A stretch of DNA of 64,000 nucleotides, from assembly GCA_020724465.1 (NCBI GenBank), contig DYGX01000003.1, positions 87,373-151,372 of the forward strand, in the 5' to 3' direction. The notes under the pieces were generated by a model that saw only the letters and a program-made list of their open reading frames with translations, made no database searches and was not told where the DNA came from. The translations under genes and the position numbers were made by a program. Source of the DNA: Thermoflexus sp. Its GTDB lineage: Bacteria > Chloroflexota > Anaerolineae > Aggregatilineales > Aggregatilineaceae. Positions 35,270 to 43,928 of the stretch are shown piece after piece. Each line of letters opens with the position of its first letter. Positions within the stretch are counted from its first letter, which is position 1.

Positions 35270-37108
35270 ATGACACGCAGCATAGGGCATCTGGTCAGCA
35301 GGCTCGCCGTGGTGTTGGCCGCCGCAGCACTGGTGATTGCTGTGCCGGTCGCCGCGCAGACCGGTGAGAAGATTTCGACACCGGGTCGCTACAGCGGGTA
35401 TTCCAACCCGATCTACGCCGATGTTGTGCGCATCTCGCAGTACATCCCCACCCGCGACGGGACACGCCTGGCTGCCGACATCTTCCGGCCCGCCGAGGAT
35501 GGCGTTCCGGTCGACGATCCGCTGCCCGTGATCTGGACACTGCACCGCTATCACCGCGCCACCCCGCTGGGTGACCGGCTCAACACCATCCTCGACGTCG
35601 CTCCGGAACTGCGCGACCTCATCCGCCACGGTTATGTAGTGGCGGCTGTTGATACGCGCGGCAGCGGCGCGTCGTTCGGCACGGCGCAGGGCGTCTTCAC
35701 GCCGGAAGAAGCGCGCGATGCCTACGACGTGACCGAATGGTTTGCTGCCCAGCCGTGGTGCAGCGGCGCGGTGGGGATGTACGGGCTGTCGTACCTCGGC
35801 ATCACGCAGTACCTGGCCGCCAGTGCACAGCCACCGCATCTAAAGGCCATCTTCCCGATGATGGCGATGTTCGACATGTACTCGTTCATCTATCCAGGCG
35901 GCGTGCTGGCCGAAAACTTCGTCCTGCGCTGGGGCGCCAACACCTTTCTGCTGGACCGCTTGGTGCCCGCCGCGCCGGTCGATGACGATCCGGACGGCGC
36001 GCTGCTGCACCAGGCCATCGCCGAGCACCGCGCCAACGCCAACGTCTACGCGCTGGCCCAGCAGTTCCCCTTCCGCGACAGCACCGCCCCGGACGGCGTG
36101 ACGCAGTTCCATATCGCGTGGAGTCCGGCCACCTGGCGCGATGCCATCAATACCTCAGGCGTCGCCATCTACCACCTCGGCGGCTGGTACGACATGTACC
36201 CGCGCGATACGCTGCTGTGGTACGCCAACCTCAGCGTGCCGCAGCGCATCATCATCACGCCCTGGTCGCATAACGGGCGCGGGCAGTTCGACCTGGGCGC
36301 CGAGCATCTGCGTTGGTTCGATTACTGGCTCAAGGGGATCGACAACGGGATCATGGACGAGCCGCCGATCGTCTACTACGTCATGGGCGCGCCGCGCGCC
36401 ACCGCCTGGCGCACCGCCGGGCAGTGGCCGCTGCCCCAACAGCAGCTCACCCCGTTTTACTTCGCCGCCGCAGACTCATTCGCCGGCGAATCATTGAACG
36501 ACGGGCGCCTCGCTTTTGAGCCGCAGGAGTCCGGCGCGGACACTTACACGCCGGATTACTCCACCACCACGGGGAAAACCAACCGCTGGACGGACGGCTA
36601 CGGCGGGGGATTCGGCTACGCCGATATGCGTCCGCAAGATGCCAGGAGCATCACCTACACGACCCCGCCGCTGGAAGCCGATGTCGAGGTCACCGGGCAT
36701 CCGGTTGTGCATCTGTGGGTATCGGTCGACGCGGAAGACAGCGACTTCTTCGTCTACCTTGAAGAAGTGATGCCGGACGGCCGCTCGCGCTACATCACCG
36801 AGGGCGTGCTGCGCGCCTCGCACCGCGCCCTGCACGCGCCCCCTTTCGACAACTTCGGCCTGCCCTATCACCGCAGCTACGCCGCCGATATCGTCCCGCT
36901 GACCCCCGGCGAGCCGGTCGAGCTGGTCTTCGACCTGCACCCTACGTCCAACATTTTCGACGCGGGCCATCGCATCCGGGTGCGGGTGTCCAATGCCGAC
37001 GCCGGGAATTTCGCCGCGCTGGTGCTGGATCCGCCGCCGTCCATCACCATTCACCGCGATGCCGCGCACCCCTCGCGCATTGTACTGCCGGTCATACCAC
37101 CGGAGTGA
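35270..37108 (+). CDS. secreted CocE/NonD-family acyl hydrolase (X-Pro dipeptidyl-peptidase-like)
   Basis: The protein is 612 aa from the ATG at 35270; a frame open further upstream crosses the SDR gene and promoter region and is rejected. The signal peptide (SRLAVVLAAAALVIAVPVAAQ) is followed by an alpha/beta-hydrolase of the CocE/NonD type. Nucleophile Ser174 lies in MYGLSYLGITQ, the acid Asp probably in YHLGGWYDMYPRDT, and the His in TPWSHNGRG. The C-terminal jelly-roll domain (EVTGHPVVHLWVSVDAEDSD, then NIFDAGHRIRVRVSNAD) is diagnostic. It should cleave an ester or amide outside the cytoplasm. Known relatives act on X-Pro peptides, cephalosporin esters or cocaine, so the substrate here is open. 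Confidence 0.92.
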   Translation: MTRSIGHLVSRLAVVLAAAALVIAVPVAAQTGEKISTPGRYSGYSNPIYADVVRISQYIPTRDGTRLAADIFRPAEDGVPVDDPLPVIWTLHRYHRATPLGDRLNTILDVAPELRDLIRHGYVVAAVDTRGSGASFGTAQGVFTPEEARDAYDVTEWFAAQPWCSGAVGMYGLSYLGITQYLAASAQPPHLKAIFPMMAMFDMYSFIYPGGVLAENFVLRWGANTFLLDRLVPAAPVDDDPDGALLHQAIAEHRANANVYALAQQFPFRDSTAPDGVTQFHIAWSPATWRDAINTSGVAIYHLGGWYDMYPRDTLLWYANLSVPQRIIITPWSHNGRGQFDLGAEHLRWFDYWLKGIDNGIMDEPPIVYYVMGAPRATAWRTAGQWPLPQQQLTPFYFAAADSFAGESLNDGRLAFEPQESGADTYTPDYSTTTGKTNRWTDGYGGGFGYADMRPQDARSITYTTPPLEADVEVTGHPVVHLWVSVDAEDSDFFVYLEEVMPDGRSRYITEGVLRASHRALHAPPFDNFGLPYHRSYAADIVPLTPGEPVELVFDLHPTSNIFDAGHRIRVRVSNADAGNFAALVLDPPPSITIHRDAAHPSRIVLPVIPPE

Positions 37109-37127
37109 AGCGTCAGGCGGAGAAACG

Positions 37128-37155
37128 GCGAGAGCGCCCGATGGGGCGCTCTCGC
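37128..37155. terminator. bidirectional hairpin between convergent genes
   Basis: GCGAGAGCGCCC (37128-37139) and GGGCGCTCTCGC (37144-37155) form a perfect 12-bp stem with a GATG loop between the CocE-type hydrolase and the Met-rich secreted protein. Confidence 0.7.
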
Positions 37156-37170
37156 GCATAACCGGGGCGC

Positions 37171-38070
37171 CTAGTTGAACCGGCCCTGGCCCATCATGTG
37201 GCCCATGCGGCCAAACCGGCCACCCATTGGCCCGAATGACTCATCCATCGGCCCGAAGCACCCGCCGCGCATCGAGAACCCCATGCCGCCGCCGACACCC
37301 ATGCCGGGCATGCCCGGCATCCCGCGCACGCCGCCCATCATCGCCGGCCCGCCCGCCGCCAGGTCAAGCTCGGAGATGGGCTGTTGCATAAGTTGGGGAT
37401 AGTCTGTTGCAGCGGCATCCAGAGCAGCGTCTCTCTGATCGGCTGTGATGCGCTCGCGGTCCACCCACACCTGGAGCTGGTTGCCGAGATGCTCCAGCGC
37501 CTGGGCGATGACATCCGCCTCGTCCAGCCCGGCCTCAGCCGCCAGATCGGCCAGCGTCGAGTCATCCTGCGCAGCGGCGAGCAGATCCGCCCGCGTGAAG
37601 TCACCCATCAGGCGCAGGGTCTGGACCAGTTGCGCGGCGGCGACACGCTCCAGGTTGGGCGCGCCGAGCAGCGCCGCCATCGGGTGCGTCGACTCTAGCG
37701 CAGCATCGATCGCGTCTGGCAGGGCGGCCAGCCACTCATCGGCCTGGTCCTGTGTCAAGCGGCCATTCTCGACAGCGACGGCGATCGCGCTCTCCACTTC
37801 GGCAGTGGCAGCGGCGCGCACGGCGTCCAGATCGCAATTGTTAGCCTCGCAGATCGCAGCCAGGGTCATCCCCTCGCGTACCTGCTGGCGAACCTCTGCG
37901 TCGGTCAGACCGGACGCATCGCCAACGGCGTCCACCAGCTCGGCCCACATCCAGGGATACCCCAGACACTCGGTCCCGCCGCGCGGTCCCTGCGCGCTGG
38001 CGCTCGCCACCCATCCCAGCCCGGCAGCAAGCGCGATTGCCGCCACCATCAAAATCATGCGTTTGTTCAT
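37171..38070 (-). CDS. secreted protein with two internal repeats and a Met/Gly-rich tail
   Basis: The protein is 299 aa. The signal peptide (MNKRMILMVAAIALAAGLGW, cleaved near ASA-QG) is followed by two related helical repeats of about 70 residues. The first contains GMTLAAICEANNCDLDAVRA and NGRLTQDQADEWLAALP; the second contains STLADLAAEAGLDEADVIAQ and RERITADQRDAALDAAA. The last about 60 residues hold 12 Met in Gly/Met/Phe-rich sequence (PGMPGMGVGGGMGFSM). Met-rich exported tails can bind Cu(I)/Ag(I), but a structural role is equally possible. I do not recognise a named family with certainty; the repeats recall DUF2680-type exported proteins. Confidence 0.8.
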   Translation of the reverse strand: MNKRMILMVAAIALAAGLGWVASASAQGPRGGTECLGYPWMWAELVDAVGDASGLTDAEVRQQVREGMTLAAICEANNCDLDAVRAAATAEVESAIAVAVENGRLTQDQADEWLAALPDAIDAALESTHPMAALLGAPNLERVAAAQLVQTLRLMGDFTRADLLAAAQDDSTLADLAAEAGLDEADVIAQALEHLGNQLQVWVDRERITADQRDAALDAAATDYPQLMQQPISELDLAAGGPAMMGGVRGMPGMPGMGVGGGMGFSMRGGCFGPMDESFGPMGGRFGRMGHMMGQGRFN

Positions 38071-38235
38071 CCTGTGCTCCTTCCATTCATCCCGTTCGGA
38101 GCGCGTCGCGGTTGCACCGCGCCACGCACTCGATTGCTCCTAGTGTCGCGCCCATATGTTACGCATTCATCAACAACCATCGGATGTTTTGTAAAATGCT
38201 GGTAAAATCGTCCCTGGAACACGCCCGGTACGAAC

Positions 38236-38766
38236 ATGTCTGCGCGTATTGACCTGGATCCGGTCGAAGAGACAGACGAGTTATGCGCGCTGTTCGGCTT
38301 CACGCCGGACGAGCTGGCGCTCAACCGCTCTGGTCGGCTCAGCCCGCGCCAGCGCCAGACGGTGCGCTTCCGGGCAATCGGGCTGCTGGTGCGCGGCCTG
38401 GCGTTTGTGATTCTGACCGTGATTCTGCTGGCAAGCCAGGCCGCCCAGCTTCGGACCGGGTGGCAGCGCGCGCTGGCAATCGCGGTCGCCGCGCTGGCTG
38501 CGGCGGTCTGGCTGGCGGGCGTCTGGGTGGTGCTGCGGCCAGGCGTGCGCCGGGTCGCCGGCCCCTGCTGGCGCAACGGCACGCCCCGCCACCCGCTGGT
38601 GAATGTGGGGGGCGAGAAGCTGACCGTCTCGTACCGTCGCTGGAAGCGCCTGCCACCCGCCTTGCCGGGAACCTACGTCGCGTACTACAGCACGCCCGAT
38701 CACGCGCTGTTGAGCATCGAGCCGGGGAAAGGCGACCCGGAGTGGATCTGTCGATCATCATCGTAA
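38236..38766 (+). CDS. hypothetical membrane protein with two helices
   Basis: The protein is 176 aa. A polar N-terminus (MSARIDLDPVEETDELCALF) precedes two adjacent transmembrane helices (about residues 48-68 and 78-100). A basic cytoplasmic-type domain with short strands follows (GGEKLTVSYRRWKRLPPALPG, split across two segments) and a final YVAYYSTPDHALLSIEP. No known domain was recognised. Its 3' end overlaps the start of the following glycosyltransferase by 25 bp, so the two are probably coupled. Upstream, TCAACA (38170-38175), 16 bp, TAAAAT (38192-38197) is a possible promoter. The 165-bp spacer 38071-38235 is AT-richer than its surroundings. Confidence 0.72.
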   Translation: MSARIDLDPVEETDELCALFGFTPDELALNRSGRLSPRQRQTVRFRAIGLLVRGLAFVILTVILLASQAAQLRTGWQRALAIAVAALAAAVWLAGVWVVLRPGVRRVAGPCWRNGTPRHPLVNVGGEKLTVSYRRWKRLPPALPGTYVAYYSTPDHALLSIEPGKGDPEWICRSSS

Positions 38767-39725
38767 GCTGGAACGTCGCGCCGCTGCTGGCGGCCTGTCT
38801 GGACAGCATTGCTGCCGCGCCGGTGGTGCGCATCGCGCCGGACGGCTCGACCGCCGGAGCAGGCAGGCCGCGCGTCGAGGTGATCGTCGTGGATTCCGCC
38901 AGTCAGGACGGCACCGCCGACATGATCCGCGCCCGCTATCCCTGGGTGCATCTGCTGGCCGAGCGTGAGAACATCGGCTTCACACGCGGGAACAACCTGG
39001 GCCTGGCGCGGGCGCAGGGCCGCCATCTGATGCTGCTTAACCCGGACACGGTCGTGCATGGCGACGCGCTCAACCGCCTGATTGACGCCCTGGACGCGCG
39101 CCCGGAAATCGGCATTGTCGGGCCGCGCGTGCTCAACACCGACGGCACGACCCAGTCTACGCGGCGGCGCTTCCCCACGCTCGCCACCGCCTTCTTCGAA
39201 AGCACCTGGCTGCAAGGGTACGCCCCGCGCGATCTGATCGAGCGCTACACCGTGGCCGACATGCCCGACGACGGGACGTATGAGGTCGACTGGGTGCAGG
39301 GCTGCGCGCTGGTTGCGCGGCGCGCCGTCTACGAGCAGATCGGCGGGCTGGACCCCGGCTATATCATGTTTTCCGAGGAACTGGACTGGTGCCGGCGCGC
39401 CAGGGACGCAGGCTGGCGCGTGCTCTACCTGGGCGAGGCCACCATCACCCATCACGGCGGCAAAAGCACCGAGCAGGTCGAAACCAACAAGCACATCTAC
39501 TTTCAGGAAAGCAAGATCCGGTATTTTCGCAAGTTTCACGGGCGTCCGGCGGCCTGGGCGCTGCGGCTGTTCCTGCTGCTGAGCTACGGCGCGCAGCTTG
39601 TTCTGGAAGCGCTCAAAGCGCTCGTCGGGCACAAGCGCGATTTGCGGCGGGCGCGCGTCGCCACCTACTGGCGCGTCCTTGGCGCGCTGGCGACAGGCCG
39701 CTGGGCGCGCCCGATCACACACTAG
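38742..39725 (+). CDS. family 2 glycosyltransferase (rhamnosyltransferase-like)
   Basis: The protein is 327 aa from the GTG at 38742 (VDLSIIIVSWNVAPLLAACL), preceded by GGGGAAAGG; longer in-frame sequence belongs to the upstream gene's territory. The GT-A fold shows EVIVVDSASQDGTADMIRAR, ENIGFTRGNNLGLARAQGRH and the metal-binding DxD-like LMLLNPDTVV. The acceptor-side QGCALVARRAVYEQIGGLD is followed by FMFSEELDWCRRARDAGW-like sequence and ITHHGGKST. This pattern fits the rhamnosyltransferase-type GT2 proteins, and the nearby GDP-rhamnose genes support that. A C-terminal amphipathic/hydrophobic segment (about 265-290) probably binds the membrane. Confidence 0.9.
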   Translation: MDLSIIIVSWNVAPLLAACLDSIAAAPVVRIAPDGSTAGAGRPRVEVIVVDSASQDGTADMIRARYPWVHLLAERENIGFTRGNNLGLARAQGRHLMLLNPDTVVHGDALNRLIDALDARPEIGIVGPRVLNTDGTTQSTRRRFPTLATAFFESTWLQGYAPRDLIERYTVADMPDDGTYEVDWVQGCALVARRAVYEQIGGLDPGYIMFSEELDWCRRARDAGWRVLYLGEATITHHGGKSTEQVETNKHIYFQESKIRYFRKFHGRPAAWALRLFLLLSYGAQLVLEALKALVGHKRDLRRARVATYWRVLGALATGRWARPITH

Positions 39726-39739
39726 GACAAAAGTACGGT

Positions 39740-40900
39740 ATGCGGATTGGTCAGATCACCGGCGAATATCCCCCCATGCAGGGCGGGGTCGGTGCCTATA
39801 CGCAGGAGCTGTCGCTGGCGCTGGTCGAGCTGGGGCACGAGGTGTTTGTCTTCACCGATCACCGCGCCGCAGAGCAACCCCCAGACAGCCCGATTCACGT
39901 CACAGCGGACGCGCATAGCTGGAGCTGGAGCACCCTCAGCCGCATCCGCCGCTGGGTCGCCGCGCAGCGCCTCGACGTGGTCAACATCCAGTACCAGGCC
40001 GCTGCGTTCAACATGTCCGCCTTCATCCACATCCTGCCGGTTCGCCTGAACGCCGTGCGGGTCGTCACCACCTTCCACGATCTGCTGGTGCCGTACCTCT
40101 TTCCCAAAGCCGGACCGCTGCGCTATCAGGCGGTGCTGACGCTGGCGCGCAGCAGCGACGGCGTCATCGTCACCAACCGGGGCGATCGCGAGCGGCTGGC
40201 GGCGGAGAAATCGCTCACCAGCCTGCGGCACATCCCGATCGGCTCGAACATCAAGCCTAACCCGCCACCCGACTACAACCGCGCCGTGTGGCGGGCGGCG
40301 CTCGGCTTCCAGCCCACCGACGTGGTGGTGGGCTATTTCGGCTTCCTCAACGCCAGCAAAGGCGTCGATACCCTGCTGCAGGCGGTGCGCATCGCGCGCA
40401 ACGGCGGCCTGCCGGTCAAGCTGCTGATGATCGGCGGGCGCACCGGGACGAGCGACCCGGCCAACCTGATCTACGCGCAGGAAATCGACGAACTGGTCGA
40501 GGAACTGGACCTGCTCGATCACATCCGGTGGACGGGCTTTGTCGACGCGAGCGCCGTCAGCGGGCATTTGCTGGCAGCCGACCTGATCGCGCTGCCCTAC
40601 CGTGACGGCGTGAGCTTCCGGCGCGGGAGCCTGATGGCGGCGCTGGCGCACGGCTGCACGATCATTACCACCCATCCGGAAGTGGACACGCCCGATCTGG
40701 TGGCGAATAAGCATGTGCGCATGATCCCGGCGGATTCACCGACGGCGCTGGCGCTGGCCATCGAAGATCTGGCGCAAAACCCGGAGCTATGCGCCGAAAT
40801 GGGCCGCAACGCAGCGCAGCTTGCCGCCGAATTCTCGTGGGAGACCATCGCCGCACGTACCGCCGCGTTCTACCAGGACCTGATTGAGCGGGCGGGCTGA
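39740..40900 (+). CDS. family 4 glycosyltransferase (GT-B fold)
   Basis: The protein is 386 aa. The N-terminal RIGQITGEYPPMQGGVGAYT is the classic GT4 acceptor-side loop, and VVTTFHDLLVPYLFPKAG follows. In the C-terminal domain, VVVGYFGFLNASKGVDTLLQ and KLLMIGGRTG bind the nucleotide sugar. The segment GVSFRRGSLMAALAHGCTII stands where GT4 enzymes have their E-x7-E motif, here lacking the first Glu (RRGSLMAAL). This may indicate a retaining GT4 with an altered active site. It starts 14 bp after the GT2 gene, so the pair is likely cotranscribed and acts at the cytoplasmic face of the membrane. It ends 10 bp from a convergent gene. Confidence 0.9.
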   Translation: MRIGQITGEYPPMQGGVGAYTQELSLALVELGHEVFVFTDHRAAEQPPDSPIHVTADAHSWSWSTLSRIRRWVAAQRLDVVNIQYQAAAFNMSAFIHILPVRLNAVRVVTTFHDLLVPYLFPKAGPLRYQAVLTLARSSDGVIVTNRGDRERLAAEKSLTSLRHIPIGSNIKPNPPPDYNRAVWRAALGFQPTDVVVGYFGFLNASKGVDTLLQAVRIARNGGLPVKLLMIGGRTGTSDPANLIYAQEIDELVEELDLLDHIRWTGFVDASAVSGHLLAADLIALPYRDGVSFRRGSLMAALAHGCTIITTHPEVDTPDLVANKHVRMIPADSPTALALAIEDLAQNPELCAEMGRNAAQLAAEFSWETIAARTAAFYQDLIERAG

Positions 40901-40910
40901 GCGCGGGCCA

Positions 40911-41477
40911 TCAGGCGACCAGGCCGCGCGCGTAGGCTTCGACTTCGTCCAGCCAGGCGCGGCGCTGCTCCGGCGTGGCCTTCGACACCTCGCAGAAATT
41001 GATCCAGCGCGTCTGCCGGACGCCGCAGAATTCCAGGATCCCCTTGCAGAGCACTTGCTCCACCGAGGTGTAGATCGGCCGGGGCGCGCCCATGGTGGTG
41101 ATGGCGGTCCCGGTCCGGATATGCGTCAGCAGGGGCGCCGCGTCTTCCTCGCGGAAGGCCCATTCCGGCAGGAACACCTTGTCGAAGAATCCCTTTAGCA
41201 GCGCGGGCATCACCTCCCACCACACGGGGAAGATGAAGACAAGGTGATCGCTGCGAGCAATGCGCTCCTGATACTCGCCCACCTTCGGGTCCAGCCAGCC
41301 GCCGCGCGTGTAGATCGCCAGCTCCTCGACTGTCATCACGGGGTTGAAGCCGTCCCGGTCCAGGTCGAGCACGTCGACTGTGCATCCCGCCGCTTCAAAC
41401 CCACGGCGGACGGCGTCCAACAGCGCGAAGTTAAAGCTGCGCTGCCAGGGGTGATCGATCGTGATCATCGCATGCAT
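40911..41477 (-). CDS. flavodoxin-fold NAD(P)H:quinone oxidoreductase-like protein
   Basis: The protein is 188 aa from the ATG at 41477 (MHAMITIDHPWQRSFNFALL); an internal ATG 9 bp on is an alternative. It belongs to the NQO/MdaB/KefF-type flavodoxin-like fold, with HPWQRSFNFALLDAVRRGF at the FMN/FAD phosphate site. SDHLVFIFPVWWEVMPALLK carries the conserved FPxWW motif, and GFFDKVFLPEWAF and TTMGAPRPIY are also present. Such enzymes make two-electron reductions of quinones or similar electrophiles. A 16-bp element shared with the metallophosphatase promoter covers its probable -10. Confidence 0.88.
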   Translation of the reverse strand: MHAMITIDHPWQRSFNFALLDAVRRGFEAAGCTVDVLDLDRDGFNPVMTVEELAIYTRGGWLDPKVGEYQERIARSDHLVFIFPVWWEVMPALLKGFFDKVFLPEWAFREEDAAPLLTHIRTGTAITTMGAPRPIYTSVEQVLCKGILEFCGVRQTRWINFCEVSKATPEQRRAWLDEVEAYARGLVA

Positions 41478-41514
41478 CGTGGTGCGGCCTTCTCTCTTGC
41501 GAAATGCGACACGC

Positions 41515-41530
41515 CTATTATGCCGCAATC
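41515..41530 (-). promoter_or_regulatory. shared promoter element before the quinone reductase gene
   Basis: The minus strand reads GATTGCGGCATAATAG, with CATAAT as the likely -10, about 40 bp before the start codon. A 14/16 match stands at 52496-52511 before the metallophosphatase gene. Confidence 0.45.
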
Positions 41531-41630
41531 GTCAGGCGGGCGCCCGCTGCTTACCCTGGCACGGCGTCCCGCCATCCGGTAAACTTCGCCCCCGTGAAGC
41601 TAACCACCGATTGCACCGCGTAGGAGCGCT

Positions 41631-43928
41631 ATGGCGCGCAGCCCGGCAACAGACAACCCCGGCCAGCGGCTGATTCTGGCTGCCATTCTGATCGGCTATC
41701 TGGCGCTGGCTGTGATTTACAGCCTGGTCACGCCACTGTTCGAGGCGTCCGACGAGCTGTGGCACTACCCGATGGTCAAGTACGTGGCCGATCATCACTT
41801 CGGGTTGCCGATCCAGGATCCGGCTAACCCCGGCCCCTGGGGCCAGGAAGGCAGCCAGCCGCCGCTCTACTATTTCATCGGCGCGGCGGCGACTTTCTGG
41901 ATCGACACGTCCGATCTGGCGGACGTCCGCCGGCTCAACCCGCACGTGGACATCGGCGTGGTGGTGCCGGACGGCAACGCCAACATGGTTGTGCACAGCG
42001 TCACGCGGGAGGGATTCCCGTGGTCCGGCACGGCGCTGGCGATGCACATCGTGCGCTTTCTGTCGGTGCTGATGGGCCTGGGCACAGTCTACCTGACGTA
42101 TCGTCTGGGCCGCGAGCTGTTCCCCGCCCGTCCGGCAATCGCGCTGGCCGCCGCCGCGTTCACCGCCTTCAACCCGATGTTCCTGTTTATCAGCGGGGTG
42201 ATCAACAACGACAACCTCTCCACCCTGCTCGCCAGCCTGCTGCTGGTACTGGTGGCGCGTCTGGTGCGGGGGCGCGGGCTGCCGCCGGTGCGGGACTATG
42301 TGGTGCTGGGGGTTGCGGCGGGCGCGGGGATGCTCGCCAAGTTCCAGATCGGCTTCATGCTGCCACTGATCGCGCTGGCGCTGGCGCTTGTCGCGCGGCG
42401 CGAGCGCGACTGGCGCCCGCTGGTGATCGGTGGCGCGATCGCGGGCGGGCTGACGATCGCGATCGCGGGCTGGTGGTACTGGCGCAACTACCGGCTCTAC
42501 GGCGACGCGACCGGCATCAACATCTTCCTCGACATCGTGGGGCGGCGGCAGGTCCCCGCCGACCTGCGCCAGCTCTGGACCGAGCGCGAAGCGTTTATGA
42601 TGGCCTTTTGGGGCTTCTTCGGTGGCGTGAACGTCCCCATGCCGGGCTGGACCTACAGGCTGTTCAACCTGATCGCGGGAATGGCTGCTGCCGGGCTGCT
42701 GGCGGCGCTGGGGCGGCAGGTGGTCCACCGCGCGCGCGGGACGCTCGCCTGCCCGGAGCGGTCGCTGCTGTGGGCGAGGGCTTTCGCCGCGCTCTGGCCG
42801 GTGATCATCTTTCTCTCGCTGCTCAGTTGGACGCGCCAGACCTGGGCTTCGCAGGGGCGGCTGTGGTTCAGCGCGATCGCCGCGCTCAGCGTCTGGATGG
42901 CCGCCGGGCTGGCAGGCTGGGCGCCGCGCCGGACGGGCGTGCAGCGGGCCATCCTGACCGGAGCCGCGTCGATCTTCGTCGTGCTGGCCGCCCTCGCGCC
43001 GCTGACCACCATCGCCCCGGCCTACGCCTTCGCTCCGCACGCGGCCTTCAGCGGCCCGACGCACGAACTACCGGGGCGGCGAGCCGTCTGCTGGGCGGAG
43101 CCTGACGACGCACGCCCGGTGCTGTGTGCGGCGGCGCAGCCGGTCGGCGGCGAGGTGCAGCCGGGCGAGTACGTCCGGTTCGCGCCCACCTTCACCACCA
43201 CCGGCCGCCTGACGCGCGACTGGAGCCTGTTTGTGCATCTGGTCAGCGCGGACGGCATCATCGAAGCCCAGCGCGACGTCTACCCCGGCGGCGGCAAGCT
43301 CGCCACCTCGGAGATCGCGCGTGACACGGCGTGGAACAACCCGATCGCGGTGCGCGTCCCGGCCGGGCTGTACACCCCGCAGACGCTGGATGTCTACCTG
43401 GGACTGTACGACCTGAAGACGGGCGACCGTATGGTTCCGAGCGGCGACGGAGCCGACCCGGCACACAACCGGGTTCATCTGGGGCAGGTGCGGCTGGTCG
43501 CGCCGCCGGGGGAAATCCCCAACCTTATCGGTGCGAACTTCGACGGCAGGCTGCGGCTGCTGGGTTACACCGTCGATGATCGCTCGCTGGCGCCGGGCGA
43601 GACGGCGACCGTCACGCTCTACTGGCAGGCGCCGCGCCGCCTGAGCGAGGAATTTGTCATCTCGGTCCAGATGATAAACCCAACCACGCTGACGAAAGCG
43701 GCGCAGCTCGACGCCCAGCCGCAGCCGCCGACGAGTGCATGGTCGCCCGGCGAGACGATCATCGAAACGCGTGCGCTGACCGTGTTCGACGACGCCCCGC
43801 CGGGCCGCTACCGGTTGATGGTGCGCGTTTATCCGGCAGGCGAGCCGGGCGAGCCGCTGCGCGTGCGCGGGGACGCAGGCGCGCAGTCCGAGGATTTCGT
43901 ATGGCTGAGCTGGATGCAGGTCGAGTGA
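41631..43928 (+). CDS. DUF2142-like polytopic membrane protein, probable lipid-linked-sugar glycosyltransferase
   Basis: The protein is 765 aa. The first helix (LILAAILIGYLALAVIYSLV) is followed by an exported loop with FEASDELWHYP, in which the acidic D-E resembles the catalytic pair of GT-C enzymes, and EGSQPPLYYFIGAA. Ten or so more helices include FNPMFLFISGVINNDNLSTL and AGWWYWRNYRLYGDATG. The last about 250 residues form a soluble beta-rich domain (VQPGEYVRFAP-type and LAPGETATVTLYWQAP). GT-C proteins of this kind transfer sugars from polyprenyl-phosphate carriers outside the membrane; that activity is inferred. It is the first gene of a five-gene plus-strand run and is closely related to the next gene. 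Confidence 0.85.
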   Translation: MARSPATDNPGQRLILAAILIGYLALAVIYSLVTPLFEASDELWHYPMVKYVADHHFGLPIQDPANPGPWGQEGSQPPLYYFIGAAATFWIDTSDLADVRRLNPHVDIGVVVPDGNANMVVHSVTREGFPWSGTALAMHIVRFLSVLMGLGTVYLTYRLGRELFPARPAIALAAAAFTAFNPMFLFISGVINNDNLSTLLASLLLVLVARLVRGRGLPPVRDYVVLGVAAGAGMLAKFQIGFMLPLIALALALVARRERDWRPLVIGGAIAGGLTIAIAGWWYWRNYRLYGDATGINIFLDIVGRRQVPADLRQLWTEREAFMMAFWGFFGGVNVPMPGWTYRLFNLIAGMAAAGLLAALGRQVVHRARGTLACPERSLLWARAFAALWPVIIFLSLLSWTRQTWASQGRLWFSAIAALSVWMAAGLAGWAPRRTGVQRAILTGAASIFVVLAALAPLTTIAPAYAFAPHAAFSGPTHELPGRRAVCWAEPDDARPVLCAAAQPVGGEVQPGEYVRFAPTFTTTGRLTRDWSLFVHLVSADGIIEAQRDVYPGGGKLATSEIARDTAWNNPIAVRVPAGLYTPQTLDVYLGLYDLKTGDRMVPSGDGADPAHNRVHLGQVRLVAPPGEIPNLIGANFDGRLRLLGYTVDDRSLAPGETATVTLYWQAPRRLSEEFVISVQMINPTTLTKAAQLDAQPQPPTSAWSPGETIIETRALTVFDDAPPGRYRLMVRVYPAGEPGEPLRVRGDAGAQSEDFVWLSWMQVE

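Noticed and set aside
43258..43464. Several short frames antisense or out of frame within the DUF2142-like genes
   Set aside because: They show Arg/Pro-rich random composition and lie wholly within well-supported membrane protein genes.
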